Origin: Gammaproteobacteria bacterium
GTDB taxonomy: Bacteria > Pseudomonadota > Gammaproteobacteria > Xanthomonadales > SZUA-36
Length of the DNA stretch: 64,000 nt
Reading direction: 5' to 3'
NCBI GenBank assembly: GCA_024277815.1
Contig: JAJRUM010000035.1
Location: forward strand, 1 to 64,000
How positions within the stretch are numbered: the first letter of the stretch is position 1; each line of letters begins with the position of its first letter. A model generated the notes under the pieces. That model made no database searches, had not been told where the DNA came from, and saw nothing but the letters and a program-made list of their open reading frames with translations. This document shows, piece after piece, positions 19,388 through 27,063 of the stretch. The position numbers and the translations under genes were made by a program.

Positions 19388-19398
19388 GCACCTATGAA

Positions 19399-20724
19399 AT
19401 GAAAGGCTTGCTCAGTTTCAAAAATGGTGTTCACCCGCCGGAGAACAAGGACATTACTGCGGGCATCGCTTCGCGCAGGTTGCCGTTTCCCGATGAAGTC
19501 GTTCTGCCGTTGTCACAGCACATCGGCACACCGGCAAAATCATTGGTGCAGGCAGGTGACCACGTGGAGCGTGGCGATGTGATCGCTGAGGCAAGCGGGT
19601 TTATATCTTCTGCAGTGCACGCAACGGCTTCCGGCACCATCACTTCGATTGAGTTGTGGCCACACCCGGGCGGTACCATGGTGCCGTCCATCCGCATCGC
19701 TGTCGATCCGTACTCCACCCAATTACAAAGACCACGCATCGTGCCGCGTTGGGAAGACGTGCCGGAAGAGGACCTTTCCAAAGAAATCGCCAGGGCAGGC
19801 ATCGTGGGACTCGGTGGTGCGGCTTTCCCCTCGCACGTTAAGCTGAATCCACCGAAGGACCAGCCAGTCGAGCTGCTGCTGCTCAACGGTTGTGAATGTG
19901 AGCCTTATCTCACCTCGGATCACCGGACCATGCTCGAGCAACCGGAGAAAGTTTACCTGGGTATTCGCATCGCGCTCAAGGCGCTCGGTATCAGCCAGGC
20001 CGTGATTGGTATCGAGGCTAACAAGCCCGATGCGATCGCCATGATGCGCAACACTGCGCCTGAGGATCTGGACGTTACGATCCAGCCCTTGCAAGTGAAA
20101 TACCCGCAAGGGGCCGAAAAGATGCTGATCAAAGCAGTCACTGGCCGGGAAGTACCTCCAGGGGCCCTGCCGGCCAAGGTCGGAACACTGGTTCAAAATG
20201 TAGCGACGGCAGCCAATGTCGCCACCGTGTTTGAAACCGGCCAACCACTGATTGAGCGCATCATCACCGTCACTGGCCGTGGTATACGCCAGCCCGGTAA
20301 CTGGGTCATTCCGTTTGGAACCAGGTTGCGTGATGTCATACGCCACTGTGGCGGGCTAAACGAGGATGCCGCTGAAATTGTTTTTGGTGGGCCGATGATG
20401 GGCCTCGGCCAGGCAAACCTCGATGTGCCAATCCTCAAGGCAACAGGCGGTATTCTGGTGTTGTCCAGGGATGAGTGCAAACAGCAGGAGATTATGCCCT
20501 GCATTCGCTGTGGCAAATGCCTTGATGCCTGCCCCATTTTCCTGAACCCGCAATTGATGGGAGCGCTGGCAAAGGCCGGGCGCTACGAGGAGATGGTCAC
20601 AGATGCGCACCTGAACGATTGCATGCTGTGTGGTTGTTGCTCTTATGTTTGCCCGTCCAACATTCCTCTGTCGCAATTGTTTACCATGTCCAGGACCCAA
20701 CTGAAGAAGCTTGCCGCATCATGA
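19399..20724 (+). CDS. rnfC: RnfC, NADH-binding subunit
   Basis: A 441-residue RnfC. The flavin/NADH-binding region includes GIVGLGGAAFPSHVKL near residues 130-150 and LLLNGCECEPYL. Two C-terminal 4Fe-4S sets follow, CIRCGKCLDACP and CMLCGCCSYVCP. It is the peripheral subunit that exchanges electrons with NAD+/NADH on the cytoplasmic side. It lacks the long Ala/Lys-rich C-terminal tail of enterobacterial RnfC. It overlaps rnfD by 4 bases and follows the giant oxidoreductase gene by 11 bases. Confidence 0.93.
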   Translation: MKGLLSFKNGVHPPENKDITAGIASRRLPFPDEVVLPLSQHIGTPAKSLVQAGDHVERGDVIAEASGFISSAVHATASGTITSIELWPHPGGTMVPSIRIAVDPYSTQLQRPRIVPRWEDVPEEDLSKEIARAGIVGLGGAAFPSHVKLNPPKDQPVELLLLNGCECEPYLTSDHRTMLEQPEKVYLGIRIALKALGISQAVIGIEANKPDAIAMMRNTAPEDLDVTIQPLQVKYPQGAEKMLIKAVTGREVPPGALPAKVGTLVQNVATAANVATVFETGQPLIERIITVTGRGIRQPGNWVIPFGTRLRDVIRHCGGLNEDAAEIVFGGPMMGLGQANLDVPILKATGGILVLSRDECKQQEIMPCIRCGKCLDACPIFLNPQLMGALAKAGRYEEMVTDAHLNDCMLCGCCSYVCPSNIPLSQLFTMSRTQLKKLAAS

Positions 20725-21737
20725 CTGATTCCATCGTTAAGTTAACTGCTTCACCCCACGTCAGGTCAGATGACTCAACGGTCAAGATCATGTGGTCGGT
20801 GGTACTGAGCCTGCTGCCAGTCATTGCCGCCTCGATCTGGTTCTTCGGTCCCAGCGCCTTTTTTGTACTGCTGGCCAGCACCGCCGGTTGCCTGGTAACC
20901 GAACGATTGTTCGGCTCTCATCGCGGTTCGCTCGCGGATGGCTCCGCAATGATTACCGGCTTACTGCTCGGCCTGACACTGCCGCCGGGATTCCCGCTAT
21001 GGATGGCATTCCTGGGCGGAGTCTTTGGTATGGCCTTTGGCAAGATCATTTTCGGTGGACTGGGCCAGAATATTTTTAACCCGGCTCTGGTCGGACGCGC
21101 TTTTCTGCAGGCGGCCTTTCCGGTGGCAATCACAACCTGGCCGGCAAAATCCGGGCAGTGGTGGTCGTTGCAAGGCGATAACTTCGCCCTGCCTTTCATG
21201 AGCCCGGTGGTAGACACCGCAACAGCAGCAACTCCACTCGGGCACCTGAAGTTCGGTGATGACTCAGTGGTAACGCCGGTAATCGACCTGTTCCTTGGCA
21301 CCACTGGCGGTTCGCTGGGTGAAACATCCGCGTTACTGATCTTGCTGGGCGGCATCTACCTGGCGTATCGCGGCCACCTGAACTGGCACATCCCACTGAG
21401 CATTTTTGTCACAACGTTTGCGGTCTCCGGGCTCTTTTTCGCGCTCGGAATTTCTCAGTTCCCGCCACTGTTCATGCTGTTCTCGGGTGGCATGATGCTG
21501 GGGGCGTTCTATATGGCCACCGACATGGTGACATCCCCGCTCAGCAATAAGGGCTGTTGGCTGTTCGGTTTCGGCATCGGCTTCCTGGTTGTCATCATCC
21601 GCATCTGGGGCGGCCTGCCGGAAGGCATGATGTATGCCATTCTGCTAATGAATGCACTGGTTCCCTTCATAAACCGTGCGACCCAGCCAAGGCCGTTCGG
21701 CAGCGTCTCCAAGAAGCAAGAGGAGGCCCCAAAATGA
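20721..21737 (+). CDS. rnfD: RnfD, membrane flavoprotein subunit
   Basis: A 338-residue integral membrane protein with about nine hydrophobic segments, of the NqrB/RnfD family. The covalent FMN site is expected in VVDTATAATPLGH near residue 165, where the usual S/T-G-A-T reads T-A-A-T, keeping the acceptor Thr but not the Gly. The start at 20721 was chosen because it overlaps the rnfC stop as ATGA; the longer frame from 20619 lies within rnfC. It carries electrons across the membrane and takes part in ion pumping. apbE, which attaches the FMN, is in the same operon. Confidence 0.92.
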   Translation: MTDSIVKLTASPHVRSDDSTVKIMWSVVLSLLPVIAASIWFFGPSAFFVLLASTAGCLVTERLFGSHRGSLADGSAMITGLLLGLTLPPGFPLWMAFLGGVFGMAFGKIIFGGLGQNIFNPALVGRAFLQAAFPVAITTWPAKSGQWWSLQGDNFALPFMSPVVDTATAATPLGHLKFGDDSVVTPVIDLFLGTTGGSLGETSALLILLGGIYLAYRGHLNWHIPLSIFVTTFAVSGLFFALGISQFPPLFMLFSGGMMLGAFYMATDMVTSPLSNKGCWLFGFGIGFLVVIIRIWGGLPEGMMYAILLMNALVPFINRATQPRPFGSVSKKQEEAPK

Positions 21738-22480
21738 ATGAGCAGGGCAACAATAACGGCGATAACGAAGATACCCTGGTGGTTGAATCTCCCGTGCCCG
21801 ATGATCAACAAGTGCCGGCAACGGAGACTGTTTCCACCTTGCGACTGGTGGCCACCCTGGCGATCGCCGGTGCCCTCGCCGGACTGCTGATTGTACTGTT
21901 GAACCAGCATACCAAGCCCATTATCGACAAATACAAAGCTGAGCAACTCAAACTGGCGGTCTATGAAGTGCTGCCAGGCTCTGAACACTACAACACCTAC
22001 TACCTGATCGAGGGCAAGCTTTCCCCATCGCTGCCTGACGGCGCCAAAGAAAATGACTATAAACGGGTTTACGTCAGCCATAGTAAATCGGGCCAGGTAA
22101 AGGGCGTCGCCATTTCCAGAGGCGAGTCGGGTTTCCAGGATGTTGTACAAATAATTTTTGGTTTTGACCCCACGACAGGAAAACTCCTTGGCATGAAAGT
22201 GCTGGACAGCAAGGAAACACCTGGCCTGGGAGATAAGATATTCAAGGATCGGGCCTTTGTAGACCAGTTTTTTGCAGGCCCTGAAACTCCGCTGACCGGC
22301 GTGAAAGCGGGAATGGGCAAGGGATTGCCCACCGAAATCGACACCATTACCGGCGCGACCATTTCTTCCAAGGCTGTGATTAATATTATCAACCACGCAC
22401 TTGAAGAGTGGCGGCCGGTACTGGATCAGGGTATTCCGCCCGCACCCACCAGCCTGCCAGAAGGGGAGGTGCAACAGTGA
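21734..22480 (+). CDS. rnfG: RnfG, FMN-binding subunit
   Basis: A 248-residue protein with an acidic cytoplasmic head, one membrane helix near residues 37-58 (LVATLAIAGALAGLLIVLL) and a periplasmic FMN-binding domain. The motif DTITGATISS near the C-terminus is the ApbE target, with FMN joined to the Thr of TGAT. The ATG at 21734 overlaps the rnfD stop; the longer open frame from 21557 lies inside rnfD. AGGAGG lies just upstream. The 35-residue Asn/Glu-rich N-terminal head is longer than in typical RnfG. Confidence 0.92.
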   Translation: MNEQGNNNGDNEDTLVVESPVPDDQQVPATETVSTLRLVATLAIAGALAGLLIVLLNQHTKPIIDKYKAEQLKLAVYEVLPGSEHYNTYYLIEGKLSPSLPDGAKENDYKRVYVSHSKSGQVKGVAISRGESGFQDVVQIIFGFDPTTGKLLGMKVLDSKETPGLGDKIFKDRAFVDQFFAGPETPLTGVKAGMGKGLPTEIDTITGATISSKAVINIINHALEEWRPVLDQGIPPAPTSLPEGEVQQ

Positions 22481-23112
22481 GAAAGACAACACCATCTCAG
22501 GATCTCATCCGCGGCATCTGGGAAGAGAACCCCGTACTCATCCAGATGCTGGGTTTATGCCCGGCGCTGGCAGTAACCAACAGCGTCAAAAATGCTTTGG
22601 CCATGAGCGCCGCAACCTTTTTTGTCATCTGTTGTTCCAGCGTATTGGTCTCAAGCTGTAAGCGCTTCATCCCGAAGGAAGTCCGTATCTCGGCATATAT
22701 TCTCGTAATCGCGACCTTCGTAACTCTGGCGGACATGTTGTTGCAGGCGTACGCGCCCGTGCAACACAAGGAATTGGGAGCATTTATCGCCCTGATCGTT
22801 GTGAACTGCATGATCCTGGGGCGCCAGGAAGCATTCTCTGCCAAGAACAATGTTTACCGGTCCCTGCTTGATGCGATTGGAACAGGGATCGGCTTCACCA
22901 TTGCCCTGATCATGATGGGCGGGTTCCGTGAACTCCTCGGCACTGGTGCTTTCCTTGAATACTCCGTATTCGGGCCGAACTTCGAACCATGGGTCATCAT
23001 GGTTCTGCCAGCGGGAGGGTTCCTGACCCTTGGCTTCATACTGCTGGCGATGGGTTACATTGAGCAGCGTAAGAAAATGAAAGCGCTCATGGCAGCGGAG
23101 AAAGCTTCATGA
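22477..23112 (+). CDS. rnfE: RnfE, membrane subunit
   Basis: A 211-residue membrane protein of the RnfE/NqrD family with about six helices. LGLCPALAVTNSV near residue 25 and VVNCMILGRQEAF near 110 provide the Cys pair that, with the RnfA pair, holds the intramembrane 2Fe-2S cluster. The GTG start at 22477 follows GGGGAGG and overlaps the rnfG stop; the open frame from 22408 is an extension into rnfG. The next gene, rnfA, overlaps by 4 bases. Confidence 0.92.
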   Translation: MRKTTPSQDLIRGIWEENPVLIQMLGLCPALAVTNSVKNALAMSAATFFVICCSSVLVSSCKRFIPKEVRISAYILVIATFVTLADMLLQAYAPVQHKELGAFIALIVVNCMILGRQEAFSAKNNVYRSLLDAIGTGIGFTIALIMMGGFRELLGTGAFLEYSVFGPNFEPWVIMVLPAGGFLTLGFILLAMGYIEQRKKMKALMAAEKAS

Positions 23113-23684
23113 GCGACCAGACACTGTTTTCCATTTTCTTCTCCGCCATGGTGGTGAATAACTTTACGCTGGCAATGTTCCTCGGCCTGTGCCCTTTCAT
23201 GGGTGTTTCTGCACGGGTAGAAACAGCCCTGCGCATGGGACTGGCAAATATTTTTGTGCTGATACTGACATCCATCAGCGCCTGGTTTCTGAATACTTAT
23301 ATCCTCGAAACAGTGCCCTTCCTGCGCATAATCTCCTTTATTATCGTCATCGCGTCACTGGTCCAGATCGTCGAGATGGTGGTTAAGAAACTTTCGCCCG
23401 CGTTGTTCCGGCAACTTGGAATTTTTCTACCATTAATGACCACCAATTGTGCTATTTTTGGCCTGGCCATTTTCCAGACCAACCGTGGCTATGACTTTAT
23501 GCAGGGGCTGATTTTTGCGATTGGCGCGGGCCTTGGACTTACACTGGCACTGGTCTTAATGGCGTCTATCCGGGAGTCCATAGAATTTTCTGATGTGCCT
23601 GATCTGGCCAAAGGGACCGGTCTTGTACTGATAATCGCCGGCACACTTTCGATGGCATTCATGGGTTTTGCCGGGCTTCTATAG
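23109..23684 (+). CDS. rnfA: RnfA, membrane subunit
   Basis: A 191-residue membrane protein of the RnfA/NqrE family with six helices. LGLCPFMGVS and MTTNCAIFGLA carry the two conserved Cys that pair with those of RnfE at the 2Fe-2S site. The start follows the usual MVVNNFTLAMFLG pattern near residue 14. It ends the rnfCDGEA run; a small Cys-rich gene starts 20 bases later. Confidence 0.94.
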   Translation: MSDQTLFSIFFSAMVVNNFTLAMFLGLCPFMGVSARVETALRMGLANIFVLILTSISAWFLNTYILETVPFLRIISFIIVIASLVQIVEMVVKKLSPALFRQLGIFLPLMTTNCAIFGLAIFQTNRGYDFMQGLIFAIGAGLGLTLALVLMASIRESIEFSDVPDLAKGTGLVLIIAGTLSMAFMGFAGLL

Positions 23685-23704
23685 ACGGGGCTACAATAGG
23701 CACC

Positions 23705-23863
23705 ATGACTGATTACATTGCACCACTGATCTTCCTGATCATATTGTTTGTTGGTTTTGGCCTGTCGCACCGCCGTGGCAAGGGCTCTGCCGGTTGCGCT
23801 GGATGCACCGGTTGTGAGGATGAAACCACATGCCCCAACGAGGATAAGACCCGTCATCAATAA
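23705..23863 (+). CDS. 52-residue Cys-rich membrane protein, possible Rnf Fe-S maturation factor
   Basis: A short gene between rnfA and apbE. It has one membrane helix (residues about 4-20, IAPLIFLIILFVGFGL), then a basic HRRGKG and Cys31-x2-Cys34-x2-Cys37-x5-Cys43 (GCAGCTGCEDETTCP). The layout resembles FeoB-associated Cys-rich membrane proteins and, more loosely, NqrM, the small protein needed to mature the Na+-NQR iron centre alongside ApbE. Position and composition suggest delivery of iron or a cluster to the RnfA/RnfE site. It overlaps the likely apbE start by 44 bases. The coding call rests on context, the ATG and composition; the function is inference. Confidence 0.65.
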   Translation: MTDYIAPLIFLIILFVGFGLSHRRGKGSAGCAGCTGCEDETTCPNEDKTRHQ

Positions 23864-24911
23864 GCCCTTGCGCAGCACGCTGCTGCTTACCTTCATCCTG
23901 ATTTGCGGAGCCTGGTTAACGGCTTGTGAACGCAATACTGAACAAAGTGCCGAGTTGTTCGTGTTCGGGACAATTGTCGAGATCAAACTCTGGGGTGCCT
24001 CCCCCGCTGAAGCCAGCAATGCATTCACTGAACTGCAACAGATGTTTCAGGGCATGCACCGTGACTGGCACGCCTGGGAACCCGGGCGACTGACAGAAAT
24101 CAACGCCGCTTTCAGAGCCGGACAACCCGCCACCGCAGACCCGGACATCGTTACCATGATCCGTCGCTCGCAATCGATCGAAGAACGTACCGGAGGACGC
24201 TTTAACCCGGCGATTGGTGGCCTGATCGAACTGTGGGGCTTTCACACCTCCGACTATCCGATCGTGGGCCCGCCACCCTCACAAGCGCAGATCAGCGCAA
24301 TACTGGAACAACAGCCTTCCAGCCGTGACATTGACATTGACGGACTGCAACTGACGACCGATAACCCCGCGGTGCAGCTGGATTTTGGTGGCATCGCCAA
24401 GGGCTATGCCGTTGACCTGACCATCAGGCGTTTGCGAAGCCTGGGTATCACCAACGCCATCGTCAACGCAGGCGGCGACTTGCGCGCCATTGGCAGCCAC
24501 GGCAAGCGACCCTGGCGGGTTGCCGTCAAAAAACCCGGTGGCGGCAGTATCGGCTTCGTGGAAGTCCAGGGCGATGAAGCTATTTTCACCTCAGGCAACT
24601 ATGAACGTTTTCGCCAGGACCAGACCCGGCGCTATCCACATATCCTGGATCCGGCCACCGGCTGGCCGGCGAAAGATATCGCGTCGGTTACCGTGATCAC
24701 CGATGAGGGTTTGCTGGCAGACACAGCAGCCACCGCCCTGGTAGTAGCAGGCCTGCAAGAGTGGCCAGCAGTAGCCGGAGCTCTGGATTTGGACAAGGTG
24801 GCGGTCGTAGACGAGTCAGGTACGATCTACCTGACACCCGCCATGGAGCAAAGAATACAATTTTCCGGTGAGGTGAAGCGTGTTATTACCAAAGCTGACC
24901 GGTTACACTGA
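23820..24911 (+). CDS. apbE: ApbE, FAD:protein FMN transferase lipoprotein
   Basis: A 363-residue ApbE. A lipoprotein signal ends WLTACER. The fold shows the family motifs ERTGGRFNPAIGGLIELWGF, QLDFGGIAKGYAVD, NAGGDLRAIG, the HILDPATGWPA segment and DTAATALVVAG. It moves FMN from FAD onto Thr residues of RnfG and RnfD on the periplasmic side, using Mg2+. The ATG at 23820 was chosen because it precedes the signal peptide; a TTG at 23868 is possible, and the longer frame from 23748 lies within the small Cys-rich gene. It is the last gene of the operon and ends 38 bases before the convergent activase gene. Confidence 0.92.
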   Translation: MKPHAPTRIRPVINKPLRSTLLLTFILICGAWLTACERNTEQSAELFVFGTIVEIKLWGASPAEASNAFTELQQMFQGMHRDWHAWEPGRLTEINAAFRAGQPATADPDIVTMIRRSQSIEERTGGRFNPAIGGLIELWGFHTSDYPIVGPPPSQAQISAILEQQPSSRDIDIDGLQLTTDNPAVQLDFGGIAKGYAVDLTIRRLRSLGITNAIVNAGGDLRAIGSHGKRPWRVAVKKPGGGSIGFVEVQGDEAIFTSGNYERFRQDQTRRYPHILDPATGWPAKDIASVTVITDEGLLADTAATALVVAGLQEWPAVAGALDLDKVAVVDESGTIYLTPAMEQRIQFSGEVKRVITKADRLH

Positions 24912-24949
24912 AGCCCACTCGGGTGGTGCTGTACTGAAGCTGTCAAAAG

Positions 24950-25831
24950 CTAGTCCGACAACTGTACGCCGATTTCACTTGCAGAGAATTTTTTCGCCTG
25001 TTCAGCTGCCAGCCCCCGGGCATACAATGCGGCACCATAGGCGCCACAATACTGGGCTTCTTTAACCAGGCAGGTTTTGTGCTCAGGTAGCTTTTGCTGG
25101 AACAGGTCGGTCAGCACCGGGTTGAAGTTCATCACACCGCCTGAAAAAACCACTGTCTCCGTGGTAATGTTGGTCATTTCCAGAATACGTTGTACGACTG
25201 ACGCATATAAAGCCTGAATCAGGTTTTCCAGCCGCTCGCCATGCATCAGTATCTTGATGACCTCCTGGCCCGAAAAAACTGTGCAGTAGCTGTTGAGCGT
25301 CATTTCTTTGTCATGTGCACGAGCCAGCTCTGTCAGGTCCTCCAGGCGGACCTCCAGCCGATGTGCTAATTCTTCGATAAAAGCACCGGTGCCGGCCGCA
25401 CATTTACGGTTGATAACAAATTGTCCCACCCGTCCATCGTGCACTTCAATAACCTTGGAGTCCTGGCCACCAATATCGATGATTGTATACGGGCCGTCCA
25501 GCTGCAGTGTCTGCTGGGCGCCAAGGAAGTGAGCGGATATCTCGGTTAGTTTGCCCTCGGCGAAATCGATGTGGTTTCTGCCATAGCCGGTTGCGACAAC
25601 GGTATGGCCAGACTTAATGCTGCACTGGTCAGCAGCCAATGGCGACAGGTCGGTGCCATCCCCTGACAAGACCTTGCGAACATGCTCCATCAACGGGAAC
25701 AGGGTCCGGCCAATGCGTTGTTGCAATATTTTTCCATCAGCATCGCAGGCGACGACCTTGATCTGCGTGCTGCCACAATCCACACCCCAGTACATGTGGT
25801 CTGAACGCTGCGCTTTGATTGCTTGGCTCAC
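24950..25831 (-). CDS. Acyl-CoA dehydratase/BCR-type ATPase activase
   Basis: A 293-residue member of the BadF/BadG/HgdC ASKHA ATPases. It has the phosphate loop GVDCGSTQIK, then ATGYGRN, IIDIGGQDSK, NRKCAAGTGAF (Cys144) and NSYCTVFSGQEVI (Cys183). The two Cys per subunit hold one 4Fe-4S cluster across the homodimer. FSGGVMNFNP is near the end. It would hydrolyse ATP to push an electron from reduced ferredoxin into the partner protein. It starts 1 base after the partner gene's stop, so the two are co-translated. Met13 (DHMYWGVDCG) is an alternative start. Family certainty is high. Confidence 0.9.
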   Translation of the reverse strand: MSQAIKAQRSDHMYWGVDCGSTQIKVVACDADGKILQQRIGRTLFPLMEHVRKVLSGDGTDLSPLAADQCSIKSGHTVVATGYGRNHIDFAEGKLTEISAHFLGAQQTLQLDGPYTIIDIGGQDSKVIEVHDGRVGQFVINRKCAAGTGAFIEELAHRLEVRLEDLTELARAHDKEMTLNSYCTVFSGQEVIKILMHGERLENLIQALYASVVQRILEMTNITTETVVFSGGVMNFNPVLTDLFQQKLPEHKTCLVKEAQYCGAYGAALYARGLAAEQAKKFSASEIGVQLSD

Positions 25832-25832
25832 T

Positions 25833-27017
25833 TTAAAGTGTCTCTACAAATGCCTCGATGACCGTTGCGGACTGCTCATCTGAAAAACAGCGCAAATCAC
25901 ACAGGTCACCATTGATAATGACAGCAGGAATACCGGCCTTGCGCAGGCGCGCCGGCAGGTTGTACTGGCTGTTACTGTTGTTCGGGCAGGTCTTTGCATC
26001 ATGAAAAATAACCCCATCAATGCCGTATTCGTCCACCAGTTTATGAATATACGCCTCTTTGTAGCGATCATTGCGATTGATAAATATCTTCAGATAGGCC
26101 CTGGCCATGCTGGGTAGGGGGTCATCCGGATCAAAATCAGAGAATATCCAGCTATTGCAGTACGTTGATGCCACTACACACGCCTGGTTGTCGCGAAAAA
26201 GATCTGCCATGCTGCGTAACCTGCCCCAGATTGGCATGCCATCCCAGTAAATGCGCTTGGTTTCACCCGGCACTGCCGCTACTTTCGTTGCCGCCCTGAT
26301 CTTCAGGTCGGCAAGCAATACGCGATAGTAGTCGCGTGCCACCTCTGTGCCACGTAACACCACGATCGGCCCCATGTAGATCGTGCCATCAAAAAAGCTC
26401 AACGGGCTCGGTTTCGCCATGGCGGTTTCCAGTACCTGCGCCCACAGGTCGGTGGCTTCTTTGGACAACGCAACCGTCTTTTTCAGGTCTTCGGGCTGCA
26501 TCGGCCTGCCCTGCAGTTCCTCCAGTACCTTGATCAGGTCTTCAAACTGGTCAACCACGTCCGCTACATGGCTCTCCTCAACCTCGGGCAGATGGGTCGG
26601 TGGGTGAATACCGAATATCGGGGCATCAAATTCGTTGGCAAAATATTCAAACCAGTGCATCACATCCTTACACTGGTTGGTGTTGTAAACGAGTATATCC
26701 GGACGGGGTATCGATTCGATCCCGTAAGCTTTTGTCAGCGGCGTAATGCCCTTTTGCCAGGCACCGACATCGCTGGTCAGGTAGCTGCAAATATCCGGTG
26801 AGTAGCCAAAAGCATTGGCCTTCGGGATGGTATCCATACAAACCCGTGTCGCACCCAGCATCGCACCGTGGTTCTCAGGGAAAAATACTTCAAAGCCCAT
26901 GGCGCGCAGGATTTCTGCCGGTCCGACCGACGTACACCACGCCACCTTGCGGTTCGGGTCTTTTGCCGCCTGGTCCAGATCAAGGAAGTAATCCTTCATG
27001 ACCTGTTTCATGTCCAT
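25833..27017 (-). CDS. BCR/2-hydroxyacyl-CoA dehydratase-like subunit (D family)
   Basis: A 394-residue protein of the family that holds benzoyl-CoA reductase subunits, 2-hydroxyacyl-CoA dehydratases and double-cubane cluster proteins (E. coli YjiM). It has VAWCTSVGPAEILRAMGFEV, ENHGAMLGATR, SPDICSYL, a TNQCKDV segment, FHDAKTCPNNSNS and NGDLCDLRCFSDEQ. Nine Cys occur (28, 60, 77, 116, 280, 287, 344, 373, 377), enough for one or more clusters. Classic reductases and dehydratases need two different subunits of this family; only one is present here. It would act as a homodimer or with a partner elsewhere. The substrate is unknown; an acyl-CoA is suggested by the ligase upstream. Confidence 0.85.
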   Translation of the reverse strand: MDMKQVMKDYFLDLDQAAKDPNRKVAWCTSVGPAEILRAMGFEVFFPENHGAMLGATRVCMDTIPKANAFGYSPDICSYLTSDVGAWQKGITPLTKAYGIESIPRPDILVYNTNQCKDVMHWFEYFANEFDAPIFGIHPPTHLPEVEESHVADVVDQFEDLIKVLEELQGRPMQPEDLKKTVALSKEATDLWAQVLETAMAKPSPLSFFDGTIYMGPIVVLRGTEVARDYYRVLLADLKIRAATKVAAVPGETKRIYWDGMPIWGRLRSMADLFRDNQACVVASTYCNSWIFSDFDPDDPLPSMARAYLKIFINRNDRYKEAYIHKLVDEYGIDGVIFHDAKTCPNNSNSQYNLPARLRKAGIPAVIINGDLCDLRCFSDEQSATVIEAFVETL

Positions 27018-27063
27018 ATTATCTCTCCGGTCTTACCTGGCGTATTTGCTGTAGCGGCCTGGT

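Noticed and set aside
21557-21733. Longer start for rnfG
   Set aside because: The extra 59 codons are rnfD in another frame; the ATG at 21734 has AGGAGG and overlaps the rnfD stop.
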